Assembly (NCBI RefSeq): GCF_002101785.1 | Contig: NZ_LQPJ01000112.1 | Span: 1-64,000, forward strand | Direction of reading: 5' to 3' | DNA from: Mycobacterium palustre | GTDB taxonomy: Bacteria > Actinomycetota > Actinomycetes > Mycobacteriales > Mycobacteriaceae | Length of the DNA: 64,000 bases | Part shown: piece after piece, positions 27,213 to 35,586 of the stretch | Layout of the letters: each line of letters starts with the position of its first letter | Position numbering within the stretch: position 1 is the first letter of the stretch | Notes under the pieces: model-generated | Seen by the model: only the letters and a program-made list of their open reading frames with translations | Databases searched by the model: none | Told to the model about the DNA's origin: nothing | Program-made: the position numbers and the translations under genes

Positions 27213-28228
27213 CCGAGCCAACCGTGAGCCTGATCGACGTCTCGACCTATCTGCCCGGCGCACCGATCGGCGCCGACTACTATGCCCAGTTCGCCGAATC
27301 CGACGATCTGCGGGACAACATCATGTTCCGGGCGCCCAAGTTTCGCCATCACGTCGCGCCCGACGAGAGTTCGATCGACATGATCGAGCGCGCGGCGGCG
27401 GGCCTGATCGAGCGGCACGGCCCCGACGTCGTCGAGGGCGCCGACGTGCTGATCACCCACACCCAGGTGCCCGACATGGCGTTCTACGGCCAAGGCGGGG
27501 GCATCGCGCACCGGCTGGGCATGCGCCCGTCGTGGGTGCTCGACCTGAACAACGGCGGCTGCGCCGCATTCGTCTTGGCGCTCAACGTCGCCCGCAAGCT
27601 GCTGTCGTCGGGCGCGGGGCATTCCGCCCTGATCGCCATCGCGCAAAACGCCGCCGGGCAGTTCTTCGACCAGCCGACGATTCGGCGCAAGGCGCAGTCC
27701 GCGGTGCCCGGTGACGGGGCGGCGGTGGGGCTGGTGACGCTGTCCGACCGGTCACCGATCCTCGACGTCGAGTGCCGCACCTACGGCGAGTACGCCGGCG
27801 AGATGACGCTGTCCTTCGACCCGCCGCGCAAGTGGTGGCAGCCCGGCCCCGGCGAGGGCAGCATCGGCTTCACCGAAAGCAAGATCACCAAGGTGCTGGC
27901 CCGCGGCAACCGGCAGGTCCCCGAGGTGGCGCTGGCGGTCTGCGACCGAATCGGCTTGCCCGCCAAAGACATCGACCTGTTGGTCACCAACCAGCCCAAC
28001 CGCGCGTTTTTGCGCAACTGGCGCGATGCGCTGGAATTGCCGCCCGAACGCCACCGGGACACGTTCGACGAGTGCGGCAACCTGTTCGGCGCCGGGATCC
28101 CGGTCAACCTGGACCACGCGATCGCCGACGGTCAGCTCGCCGCCGGCGACGTGGTGATGATGGCGGCCTTCGCCCACGCCGGCGACTTCGCCGGCGCGGC
28201 GGCGGTGCGCTGGGGTGGGCGAGCCTGA
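27209..28228 (+). CDS. 3-oxoacyl-ACP synthase III-like protein with altered active site
   Basis: The 339-residue protein is a thiolase-fold KAS III relative. The nucleophile is present (LDLNNGGCAAF, C118) and so is the C-terminal Asn (GNLFGAGIP, N291), but the usual catalytic His of the HQAN motif is replaced: the segment reads TNQPNRAF, with N261 at the His position. The glycine-rich C-terminal loop is also changed. This suggests acyl transfer, or condensation of an already activated nucleophile, rather than standard malonyl decarboxylation. It overlaps both neighbours (ATGA at 27209, TGATG at 28226). Confidence 0.75.
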   Translation: MTEPTVSLIDVSTYLPGAPIGADYYAQFAESDDLRDNIMFRAPKFRHHVAPDESSIDMIERAAAGLIERHGPDVVEGADVLITHTQVPDMAFYGQGGGIAHRLGMRPSWVLDLNNGGCAAFVLALNVARKLLSSGAGHSALIAIAQNAAGQFFDQPTIRRKAQSAVPGDGAAVGLVTLSDRSPILDVECRTYGEYAGEMTLSFDPPRKWWQPGPGEGSIGFTESKITKVLARGNRQVPEVALAVCDRIGLPAKDIDLLVTNQPNRAFLRNWRDALELPPERHRDTFDECGNLFGAGIPVNLDHAIADGQLAAGDVVMMAAFAHAGDFAGAAAVRWGGRA

Positions 28229-29280
28229 TGCAGCCCGTCCCCAGCCCCTTCGCCACCGAGATCGACGAGGCGTTTCCCAACGCCGTCGACCCGCTCGCCT
28301 TGTCGCTCAACGAGAATCCGTTTCCGCCGCTGCCCGCGGTGCGGTCGGCGTTGATCCGCTCCATCTACGCGGCCAACCGGTATCCGGAGTTCCTGCCGGA
28401 GCGGCTGCGCGGACTGATCGCGGACCACGTGGGCCTGCCCGCCGACCACGTGGTGCTGGGCGCCGGCGCGACGGGGGTGGTGTCACAGGCCCTGCACGCG
28501 CTGACGACGCCGGGCGACGCGATCGCGATGGCGGCGCCGAACTTCGACGGGTATCCCATCCTCGCGCAGATGGCCCGGCTGAGGCCTTCGACCGTGCCGC
28601 TGGACGACGACGGCCACAACGACCTCGACGGGCTGGCCGACGCCGCCGCGACCGCCCGCGTGGTGGTGGTGTGCCGCCCGCACAACCCGACCGGCACGCT
28701 GGAGCCCGTCGCCGATCTGTTGCTGTTCTTGCGCCGGGTGCCGCGCGACACCGTGGTCCTGCTCGACGAGGCCTACATCGAATTCGCCGCCCCCGAGCTG
28801 CGGGTCGACCCTTCCACGTTGCTGGCGCAGTTCCCGAACGTGGTGGTGGTGCGGACGTTCTCGAAGGCCTACGGCCTGGCCGGGCTGCGGATCGGCTACG
28901 GCCTGGCGGCACCGGAGCTGGCGCGCACGCTGTGGTCCCAGCAGCTGCCGTTCGGCATCGCGCTCACCAGCCTGCTCGCGGTCGCGGCGTCCTACCAGGC
29001 CGAAGACCAACTGCTGCAACGGATCCAGTCGATCAACGCCGAGCGCCGCTACCTGCGGATGCGGCTGAGCGCGCTGGGGATCTACACCACCGACGCCCAC
29101 GCGAACTTCATGTATCTGCCTTCGAGGGGTGGGCGGGACCAAGCGTGGCATGAGGTGTTCGCCGACAGCGGGCTGCACGTCCGCCATTACCCGGACGGGG
29201 GCGCACGGATCACCGTGGGCAACCGCGCGTCGACGCTGGCGGTGCTGTCGGCGATGGGAAAGACCTCGCTTCGGCCGTAG
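28228..29280 (+). CDS. PLP-dependent aminotransferase, HisC-like (class I/II)
   Basis: The 350-residue protein matches the histidinol-phosphate/aromatic aminotransferase subfamily. It shows SLNENPFPP near residue 27, the RPHNPTGT segment, DEAYIEF and the PLP-binding lysine in TFSKAYGLAGLRIGY. It should transaminate a keto product of the cluster; a housekeeping HisC role is unlikely because no histidine genes are nearby. Its ATG shares bases with the KAS III-like stop codon. Confidence 0.8.
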   Translation: MQPVPSPFATEIDEAFPNAVDPLALSLNENPFPPLPAVRSALIRSIYAANRYPEFLPERLRGLIADHVGLPADHVVLGAGATGVVSQALHALTTPGDAIAMAAPNFDGYPILAQMARLRPSTVPLDDDGHNDLDGLADAAATARVVVVCRPHNPTGTLEPVADLLLFLRRVPRDTVVLLDEAYIEFAAPELRVDPSTLLAQFPNVVVVRTFSKAYGLAGLRIGYGLAAPELARTLWSQQLPFGIALTSLLAVAASYQAEDQLLQRIQSINAERRYLRMRLSALGIYTTDAHANFMYLPSRGGRDQAWHEVFADSGLHVRHYPDGGARITVGNRASTLAVLSAMGKTSLRP

Positions 29281-29298
29281 ATGCGGTAAGAAAAGGGC

Positions 29299-29808
29299 GT
29301 GGGCGCCTCACGATCCAAACGCGATCCGATCGCCGCGGCGCGCGAAAACTGGGAGCGCGCCGGGTGGGGCGAGGTGTCGCAGGGCATGGTTGCGGTCACG
29401 TCGGTGATGCGCGCGCACCAGATCCTGCTGGCCCGCGTCGAGACCGCGCTGCGCCCCTACGACCTGAGCTTCTCGCGCTACGAGCTGCTGCGCCTGCTGG
29501 CGTTCAGCCGGACCGGGGCGCTGCCCATCACCAAGGCGTCCGATCGCCTGCAGGTCCACGTCACCAGCGTCACCCACGCCATCCGCCGGCTGGAGGCCGA
29601 CGGGCTGGTGCAGCGGGTGCCCCACCCCACCGACGGGCGCACCACGCTGGTGCGGATCACCGACCTCGGTCGCTCCACGGTCGAGGACGCCACCGTCACG
29701 CTCAACGAGCAGGTGTTCGCCGACATCGGAATGGATGCCGGGGAGTCCGAAGCCCTGGTGTCGTCGATAGAAACGTTGCGGCGCAACGCCGGCGACTTCT
29801 CCGATTGA
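29299..29808 (+). CDS. MarR-family transcriptional regulator
   Basis: The 169-residue protein has the winged helix of MarR regulators: LPITKASDRLQVHVTSVTHAIRRLEADGLVQRVPHPTDGRTTLV at about residues 74-117. A TAAGAA box (29287-29292) six bases before GTG 29299 suggests a leaderless transcript of its own. Rv0737, also a regulator, follows rslA in Mtb, so this gene may be the Rv0737 counterpart with the four-gene cluster lying between. It may regulate the cluster or mmsB. Confidence 0.82.
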   Translation: MGASRSKRDPIAAARENWERAGWGEVSQGMVAVTSVMRAHQILLARVETALRPYDLSFSRYELLRLLAFSRTGALPITKASDRLQVHVTSVTHAIRRLEADGLVQRVPHPTDGRTTLVRITDLGRSTVEDATVTLNEQVFADIGMDAGESEALVSSIETLRRNAGDFSD

Positions 29809-29820
29809 GCAGCGGGTGCT

Positions 29821-30708
29821 TCAGCGGAGCATCTCGATGACCGCGCTGAAGTCCTTGTCGGCGTGGGAGGCGTCGGACGCGATGAACCCGGCGTAGATCT
29901 CGGCCGCGTGGGTGCCCAGCGGGGCCGACGAACCGGTCGACGCGACGGCATCCATCGCCAGGCCCAGGTCCTTGTTCATCAGCGCGGTGGCGAATCCCGG
30001 CTTGAAGTCGTTGTTGGCCGGAGACGTCGGCACCGGACCGGGCACCGGGCAGTTGGTGTGCACGGCCCAGCAATTGCCCGTCGCGCCGGTGATGACGTCG
30101 AACAGCGACTGCGCCGACAGCCCCAGCTTCTCGGCCAGCACGAACGCCTCGCCGATCACGATCTGCTGCACCGCCAGCACCATGTTGTTGCACACCTTGG
30201 CGGCCTGCCCCGCCCCGGCCGCGCCGCAGTGAATCACCTTGCCCGCCATCGGTTCCAGCACCGGCCGCGCGCGCTGCAGCGCAGATTCGTCGCCGCCGAC
30301 CATGAAGGCCAGCGTCCCGGCGACCGCGCCCTTGACCCCGCCGGACACCGGCGCGTCCAGCTGCGAAACCCCGTGCGACTCGGCCAGCGAATGCACCTCG
30401 CGGGCGTCGTTGACCGAGATCGTCGAGCTGTCGATGAACAGCGCGCCGGCCCGCGCGGCGGGCAGGATCTCGGCGTAGCAGCGCTTGACCACGTCGCCGT
30501 TGGGCAGCATGGTGATCACCACGTCAGCGTCCTCAACCGCGTCGACGGGGGTGTCGAAGACCGCGACGCCGTGGGCGGTCGCGGCGGCGGCGGCCACGGA
30601 CGCCGGATCGAACCCCCGCACCTTATAGCCCGCCTCGATAAGGTTGGCCGACATGGGCGCGCCCATGTTGCCCAGACCCAAAAACGCGACGCTGGGAAGC
30701 TCTGTCAT
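29821..30708 (-). CDS. mmsB: 3-hydroxyisobutyrate dehydrogenase
   Basis: The 295-residue protein has the NAD-binding signature VAFLGLGNMGAPMSANL at the N-terminus, DAPVSGGVKGA, and the catalytic lysine in GQAAKVCNNM. It oxidises 3-hydroxyisobutyrate to methylmalonate semialdehyde in valine degradation. ATG 30708 is chosen because it begins directly at the Rossmann strand; the frame is open 15 codons further. It forms an operon with fadE9 and mmsA (order as Rv0751c-Rv0753c) and converges with the MarR gene. Confidence 0.93.
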   Translation of the reverse strand: MTELPSVAFLGLGNMGAPMSANLIEAGYKVRGFDPASVAAAAATAHGVAVFDTPVDAVEDADVVITMLPNGDVVKRCYAEILPAARAGALFIDSSTISVNDAREVHSLAESHGVSQLDAPVSGGVKGAVAGTLAFMVGGDESALQRARPVLEPMAGKVIHCGAAGAGQAAKVCNNMVLAVQQIVIGEAFVLAEKLGLSAQSLFDVITGATGNCWAVHTNCPVPGPVPTSPANNDFKPGFATALMNKDLGLAMDAVASTGSSAPLGTHAAEIYAGFIASDASHADKDFSAVIEMLR

Positions 30709-30718
30709 GGCTGCCTTT

Positions 30719-31885
30719 CTAAGCGGTTTTGCGGAACCGGCCCGCCTCGGCACGGCCGATGACCACCCGCATGATTTCGTTGGTCCCTTCCAGGATCCGG
30801 TGCACGCGCAGATCGCGCACGATCTTCTCCAGACCGTACTCGCGCAGATAGCCGTAGCCGCCGTGCAGTTGCAGCGCCTTGTCGGCGACGTCGAAACAGG
30901 TGTCGCTGACGTAGCGCTTGGCCATCGCGCACAGCTCCACCTTGTCGGGGTCGTCGGCGTCCAGCGCGCTTGCCGCGCGCCACAACATCATTCGCGATGT
31001 CTGAAGCCCGGTCGCCATGTCGGCCAAGGCGAACCGGACGGTCGGCTCGTCGAGCAGCGCGGCGCCGAACGCCTCCCGGTCGCGCACGTAGGCACCCGCC
31101 TTGTCGAAGGCGGCCTGCGCGCCGCCCAGTGAGCACGCCGCGATGTTGAGCCGGCCGCCGTTGAGCCCCTTCATCGCGATGCCGAAGCCGGCGCCCTCGC
31201 CGTCGGTGCCGCCGATCATCGCGTCGGCGGGCACCCGCACCCCGTCCAGGATCACCTGGGCGGTGGGTTGGGCGTGCCAACCCATCTTCTCCTCGGGCGC
31301 GCCGAAACTCAGCCCCGCGGTGCCCTTTTCGACGACGAAGGCGGAGATCCCGCGCGGGCCCTCACCGCCGGTCCTCGCCATCACCACGTACACGTCCGAC
31401 GCTCCCGCGCCGGAGATGAACTGCTTGACGCCGTCGAGCACATAGTCGCCACCGTGTTTGACGGCGCGCGTGCACAGCGCGCTGGCGTCCGATCCGGCGC
31501 CGGGCTCGGTGAGGCAGTAGCTGGCGATGAGGTCCATCGCGGCCAACCGCGGCACCCAGGCCTTGCGTTGCTCCGGGGTGCCGAACGCGTCGATCATCCA
31601 GGCGCACATGTTGTGGATGGACAGGAAGGCGGCGGTGACGGGGTCGGCGATGGCCAACTGCTCGAAGATGCGGACCCCGTCGAGCCGGCGCAGCCCGCTG
31701 CCGCCGACGTCGTCGCGACAGTAGATGGCCGCCATGCCGAGCGCGGCGGCCTCGCGCAACACGTCCGTCGGGAAGTGTTTGGTGGCATCCCATTCCAGGG
31801 CGTGCGGGGCGATGCGTTTGGCGGCGAACGATGCCGCGGTCTCGGTGATGACGCGTTCGTCGTCGTTGAGGGTGAACATCGGCAT
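30719..31885 (-). CDS. fadE9: Acyl-CoA dehydrogenase (isobutyryl-CoA dehydrogenase-like)
   Basis: The 388-residue flavoprotein has the acyl-CoA dehydrogenase segments SYCLTEPGAGSDASA, the YGYLREY motif and the catalytic base in RILEGTNEIMRVVIGR. Its position between mmsA and mmsB argues for isobutyryl-CoA as substrate. It starts one base before the mmsA stop region ends and is clearly co-transcribed. Confidence 0.92.
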   Translation of the reverse strand: MPMFTLNDDERVITETAASFAAKRIAPHALEWDATKHFPTDVLREAAALGMAAIYCRDDVGGSGLRRLDGVRIFEQLAIADPVTAAFLSIHNMCAWMIDAFGTPEQRKAWVPRLAAMDLIASYCLTEPGAGSDASALCTRAVKHGGDYVLDGVKQFISGAGASDVYVVMARTGGEGPRGISAFVVEKGTAGLSFGAPEEKMGWHAQPTAQVILDGVRVPADAMIGGTDGEGAGFGIAMKGLNGGRLNIAACSLGGAQAAFDKAGAYVRDREAFGAALLDEPTVRFALADMATGLQTSRMMLWRAASALDADDPDKVELCAMAKRYVSDTCFDVADKALQLHGGYGYLREYGLEKIVRDLRVHRILEGTNEIMRVVIGRAEAGRFRKTA

Positions 31886-33406
31886 TTAATTCATTGTCGG
31901 GATGACGAATTCGGCACCGTCTTTGATGCCCGACGGCCACCGCGACGTCACCGTCTTGGTCTTGGTGTAGAAGATGATCGACGAGGGGCCGTGCTGGTTG
32001 AGGTCGCCGAAGCCGGAGCGCTTCCAGCCGCCGAAGGTGTGGTAGGCCACCGGAACCGGGATCGGCACGTTGACGCCGACCATGCCCACCTGCACCCGGG
32101 ACACGAAGTCGCGGGCGGTGTCGCCGTCGCGGGTGAAGACCGCCACGCCGTTGCCGTACTCGTGCTCCGAGGGCAGCCGCAGGGCCTCCTCGTAGTCGTG
32201 CGCGCGCACCATGCACAGCACCGGGCCGAAAATCTCGTCGGTGTAGATCGACATGTCGGGGGTGACGCGGTCGAACAGGGTGGGGCCGATGAAGAACCCG
32301 CCCTCGAGGTTGGCGTCACCGAACGTGAGGTCGTCGCTGGTCCGTTCGCGGCCGTCGATGACGATCTCGGCGCCCGCGTCCACGCCCTGGCCGATGTAGT
32401 CGCGGACCCGCGCCACGGCGGCCTCGGTGACCAGCGGCCCGTAGTCGGCCTTGGGGTCCAGACTGTGCCCGACGCGCAGGTTGTTGATCCGTTCGATCAG
32501 CCTGGCGCGCAACCGTTCCGCGGTCTGTTCGCCCACGGGCACCGCGACGCTGATCGCCATGCAGCGCTCCCCGGCGCTGCCGTAGCCGGCGCCGATCAGC
32601 GCGTCGACGGCCTGGTCGAGGTCGGCGTCGGGCATGACGATCATGTGGTTCTTGGCGCCGCCGAAGCACTGCGACCGCTTGCCGTTCGCCGCGGCCGTCG
32701 CGTAGATGTACTGGGCGATGTCGGAACTGCCGACGAAGCCGACCGCCTGGATGTCCCGGTGGTGCAGGATGGCGTCGACGGCCTCCTTGTCGCCCTGCAC
32801 CACCTGGAAGACGCCCGGCGGCAGGCCGGCCTCCAAGAACAGCTCGGCCAGGCGCACCGGCACCGACGGGTCACGCTCAGAAGGCTTGAGCACGAAGGCG
32901 TTTCCGCAGGCGATGGCGGGCCCGGCCTTCCACAGCGGGATCATCGCGGGGAAGTTGAACGGGGTGATGCCCGCGACCACGCCCAGCGGCTGGCGCAGCG
33001 AGTAGACGTCGATGCCCGGACCGGCGCCCTCGCTGTACTCGCCCTTGAGCAGGTGCGGGATGCCGATGCAGAACTCGATCACCTCGATGCCGCGCTGGAT
33101 GTCGCCGCGCGAGTCGGCGACCGTCTTGCCGTGCTCGAGGGACAACAGCTCGGCGAGTTCGTCGCTGTGTTTGTTGACCAGCTCGATGAACCGCATCATC
33201 ACGCGGGCCCGGCGCTGCGGATTCCAAGCGGCCCAACCCTTTTGGGCCTCGACCGCGGAGGCCACCGCGGCGTCGACGTCGGCCTGGCCGGCCATGACGA
33301 CCTGCGCCTGCACCTGCCCGGTGCTGGGGTTGAAGACGTCGGCGGTGCGGGTGGACTGGCCGGCGGTGCGCTTCCCATCGATGAAGTGCGGGATCTGAGT
33401 GGTCAT
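31886..33406 (-). CDS. mmsA: CoA-acylating methylmalonate-semialdehyde dehydrogenase
   Basis: The 506-residue aldehyde dehydrogenase has ITPFNFPAMIP, GSSDIAQYIY, FGGAKNHMIVMPDAD and the catalytic cysteine in SAGERCMAIS. It converts methylmalonate semialdehyde to propionyl-CoA, the last step of valine catabolism in this operon. It is the promoter-proximal gene. The region just upstream (33420-33460) is AT-rich, consistent with a promoter. Confidence 0.93.
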   Translation of the reverse strand: MTTQIPHFIDGKRTAGQSTRTADVFNPSTGQVQAQVVMAGQADVDAAVASAVEAQKGWAAWNPQRRARVMMRFIELVNKHSDELAELLSLEHGKTVADSRGDIQRGIEVIEFCIGIPHLLKGEYSEGAGPGIDVYSLRQPLGVVAGITPFNFPAMIPLWKAGPAIACGNAFVLKPSERDPSVPVRLAELFLEAGLPPGVFQVVQGDKEAVDAILHHRDIQAVGFVGSSDIAQYIYATAAANGKRSQCFGGAKNHMIVMPDADLDQAVDALIGAGYGSAGERCMAISVAVPVGEQTAERLRARLIERINNLRVGHSLDPKADYGPLVTEAAVARVRDYIGQGVDAGAEIVIDGRERTSDDLTFGDANLEGGFFIGPTLFDRVTPDMSIYTDEIFGPVLCMVRAHDYEEALRLPSEHEYGNGVAVFTRDGDTARDFVSRVQVGMVGVNVPIPVPVAYHTFGGWKRSGFGDLNQHGPSSIIFYTKTKTVTSRWPSGIKDGAEFVIPTMN

Positions 33407-33518
33407 GGTGTCCTCGAATGTCGGCTACGCGCGAATACTTGCATATCCTAGTAACTTGGGGCCCGCGTGGCAAGGTGGGTGACTCGTCGCGCTTCACCGC
33501 GCTGTTCAGCGTTTCTGC

Positions 33519-33872
33519 GTGTCAGAAGAGGGTCTTGGCGTCGACGCGGCACGCGCCCGCGAAACGTTGCTGGCCGAAAGCGTCCGGCCACCTGTGGCGG
33601 CTGACCGGATCGTCGTACCAACGCTGCGAGCCGCGTATGAGGGCGCGGTGCGAGCCGTGGCGGGCGACTGCGTCATTCACATCATGCCGATGGGCACCGG
33701 GATCGAGCTGAGCAAATCGGCCGACGTGGCGCTGGATATCGGCCGCACCGTTGGGTGTTCGGTTGATCAGAGCGATTTCACGCTGCCGGAGTTGCCGCAA
33801 GCGTGGCGGAATCAGCCGGTGGGGTGGACCACGGAGGGATTTCCGCCGTACATACCGAGGCCGAAAGGCTAG
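33519..33872 (+). CDS. Hypothetical protein, unrecognised
   Basis: A 117-residue open frame starting at GTG with moderate codon bias. No domain, signal peptide or membrane segment is recognised. The C-terminus has [18 protein letters not shown], which faintly recalls the [16 protein letters not shown] segment of the LCM methyltransferases, but the rest does not align. It occupies most of the 478 bases between mmsA and the oxidoreductase remnant; the 112 bases before it hold only the presumed mmsA promoter. It could be a remnant. Confidence 0.4.
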   Translation: MSEEGLGVDAARARETLLAESVRPPVAADRIVVPTLRAAYEGAVRAVAGDCVIHIMPMGTGIELSKSADVALDIGRTVGCSVDQSDFTLPELPQAWRNQPVGWTTEGFPPYIPRPKG

Positions 33873-33884
33873 CCTTTACCCGGT

Positions 33885-34312
33885 ATGCGCACCGTCGAGG
33901 CCGACTACCTGGTTGTCGGCGCGGGCGCCATGGGCATGGCGTTCATCGACACGCTGGCATCCGAAACGGACGCCCGCGTGGTGGTGGTCGAACGCCGCGA
34001 GGTGTGCGCGTACTACGACCACGTCATGCGGCAAAAGCTTTTGCCGACGGGGCGGGTCTCCTACTTTCCGATGAGCGAATACCGCGGCGACGGCCGGTTT
34101 GTGACGCTCGCCGGGACCCAGTGCGCGGTCGCCGTGACGCGTCGCCTCGTCGACGCCACCCACATGCGGGCCTGCTCGCCCCGGCATCGGCCCAAAAACC
34201 GCGGGTGCTGGACCGGATCCTGGGCATGGCCCGCTCGGCGCTGTCGGCCGGCGCCGCCAAGCTGGACGAGCTGATGGCGCGCGAGACCGCGTGTAACCCC
34301 GGCCGATATTGA
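33885..34312 (+). pseudogene. Decayed NAD(P)/FAD-dependent oxidoreductase
   Basis: The frame opens with a dinucleotide-binding motif (ADYLVVGAGAMGMAFIDTL) and an ERRE strand end, as in flavin-containing oxidoreductases. It then jumps directly to a later part of the domain (YYDHVMRQKLLPTGRVSYFP), skipping the usual GGHW region. After LVDATHM the homologous C-terminal end (KPRVLDRILGMARSALSAG) continues in another frame and stops at 34312. The intact gene would be over 400 codons, so several deletions and a frameshift have occurred. Confidence 0.65.
34291..34299 (+). promoter_or_regulatory. Candidate ECF -35 element GTGTAACCC upstream of the sigma gene
   Basis: GTGTAACCC lies 38 bases before the sigma factor GTG. 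The same nine bases occur at 35587-35595, 36 bases before a possible second start of the cupredoxin gene. A repeated TAACC-type element at fixed distance in front of an ECF gene and a downstream gene suggests autoregulation; the matching -10 element is not obvious. Confidence 0.3.
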
Positions 34313-34328
34313 TCGGTGAAGGAGGCAC

Positions 34329-34880
34329 GTGGCCGCACACCAAGAGCCCGTCGGCCCGCGCCCGCTGCGCGCGGTGCCCGACAGTGGCCAGCACGACGGC
34401 TATCCCGACTGGGAGGCCGTGTACTTCGACAACGCGGCCTGGTTGTACCGCACGCTGTTCGCGCGCGTCGGCAACCGGGCCGACGCCGAGGACCTCACAG
34501 CCGAGGTCTTCCTCGCCGCGCTGCGGCCGCTGCGCCTGTCCGCGAGCGTGGGCGAGGTCCGCGCCTACCTGCGGGCCACCGCGCGCACGGTGTTGGCCGC
34601 GCACTGGCGCGAGACGATGGGCCGGGAGATAACCTCGATCGACGACATCGAAGAACCGCCCGGCAGCGAGGAGGCGATCAGCACCGCGCCCCAGCGCGTC
34701 GCGAAGGTTCTCGACAGCCTGCCGGACCGGTATCGCCGGATTCTGGAAATGCGTTTCCTGCAAGGAGATTCGATCAAGGAGGCCGCCACCCAGCTGGGGA
34801 TCAGCGTCGCGAACGCCAAAGTGCTGCAACACCGCGCCCTGCGGCTGGCGGCACAGGTCAACGATGGAGGCCACTCATGA
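34329..34880 (+). CDS. ECF-type RNA polymerase sigma factor
   Basis: The 183-residue protein has region 2 (FDNAAWLYRTLFARVGNRADAEDLTAEVFLAAL, about residues 32-64) and region 4 (YRRILEMRFLQGDSIKEAATQLGISVANAKVLQHRAL, about residues 136-172). It is not one of the ten ECF factors I can name from Mtb. GTG 34329 follows a strong GAAGGAGG site. No classical anti-sigma gene is adjacent; the next gene, overlapping by ATGA, encodes a membrane Rieske protein with a short cytoplasmic N-terminus. Confidence 0.85.
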   Translation: MAAHQEPVGPRPLRAVPDSGQHDGYPDWEAVYFDNAAWLYRTLFARVGNRADAEDLTAEVFLAALRPLRLSASVGEVRAYLRATARTVLAAHWRETMGREITSIDDIEEPPGSEEAISTAPQRVAKVLDSLPDRYRRILEMRFLQGDSIKEAATQLGISVANAKVLQHRALRLAAQVNDGGHS

Positions 34881-35572
34881 ACGCGCGAGGACTGCGCCGC
34901 TACGTCGATGACTTGCTGCGGGGCCGCCGCCCCAGGCCGTTTGCGCCCGACGACTTCGAGGCGGCGCAGATCCGCACGGCGATCGAGCTGCGGGCCGCCC
35001 GCCAGGATGGCGACGCGCCGAGCCAGGAGTTCCTCACCGACCTGCACCGCCGGCTCGCCGAGCAGATGACCGGCGCGCCGCCCGACGCGCCGGCGAAGCC
35101 GAACACGACGCGCCGCCAGGTCATCGTCGGCACGTCGGCCGCCGCGGTCGCCGCGGCCGCCGCGGTCACCGTCGACCGGGCGGTGGTCGGCGTCCCCGCC
35201 GAAAACCCCGCGGTGGCCGGAGAGCTCACGCCCAACGACGGAAGCTGGCAGCGCGTCGCGGCCAGCTCGGACGTGCCCGACGGCGCGATGCATCCATTCG
35301 ACCTGGGGTCGGTCACCGGCTTCGTCCGCCGGGCCGACGGCAAGGTCGAGGCCGTGTCGGGGGTCTGCACCCACCAGGGCTGCCGGCTGTGGTTCGACGC
35401 GCCGGCCGACACGCTGCGCTGCCCGTGCCACACGACGTCGTTCTCGCCGACCGGGCAGGTGCGCACCCATCAACTGCCGATCGCGCCGAAACCCTTGCCC
35501 GCGCTGATGGTCCGCGAGGTCAACGGGGTCATCGAGGTGTTGGCCCCGCCGCGCCGCGACCAACCGGCCTAG
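34877..35572 (+). CDS. Membrane-anchored Rieske [2Fe-2S] protein
   Basis: The 231-residue protein has a charged N-terminal region (1-75), a twin-arginine/membrane segment (TTRRQVIVGTSAAAVAAAAA, from residue 77) and a C-terminal Rieske domain. The cluster ligands are C164 and H166 (CTHQGC) and C182 and H185 (CPCH), with C169 and C184 available for the usual disulfide. It is coupled to the sigma factor gene. The cytoplasmic N-terminus could bind the sigma factor so that the cluster acts as redox sensor; that is an inference. Confidence 0.85.
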   Translation: MNARGLRRYVDDLLRGRRPRPFAPDDFEAAQIRTAIELRAARQDGDAPSQEFLTDLHRRLAEQMTGAPPDAPAKPNTTRRQVIVGTSAAAVAAAAAVTVDRAVVGVPAENPAVAGELTPNDGSWQRVAASSDVPDGAMHPFDLGSVTGFVRRADGKVEAVSGVCTHQGCRLWFDAPADTLRCPCHTTSFSPTGQVRTHQLPIAPKPLPALMVREVNGVIEVLAPPRRDQPA

Positions 35573-35586
35573 AGGCCTTTCACGCG

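Noticed and set aside
33811-33865. Local similarity of the hypothetical protein's C-terminus to the LCM methyltransferase segment [16 protein letters not shown]
   Set aside because: Only about 15 residues resemble it and the SAM-binding motifs are absent. It is not enough to call a methyltransferase remnant.
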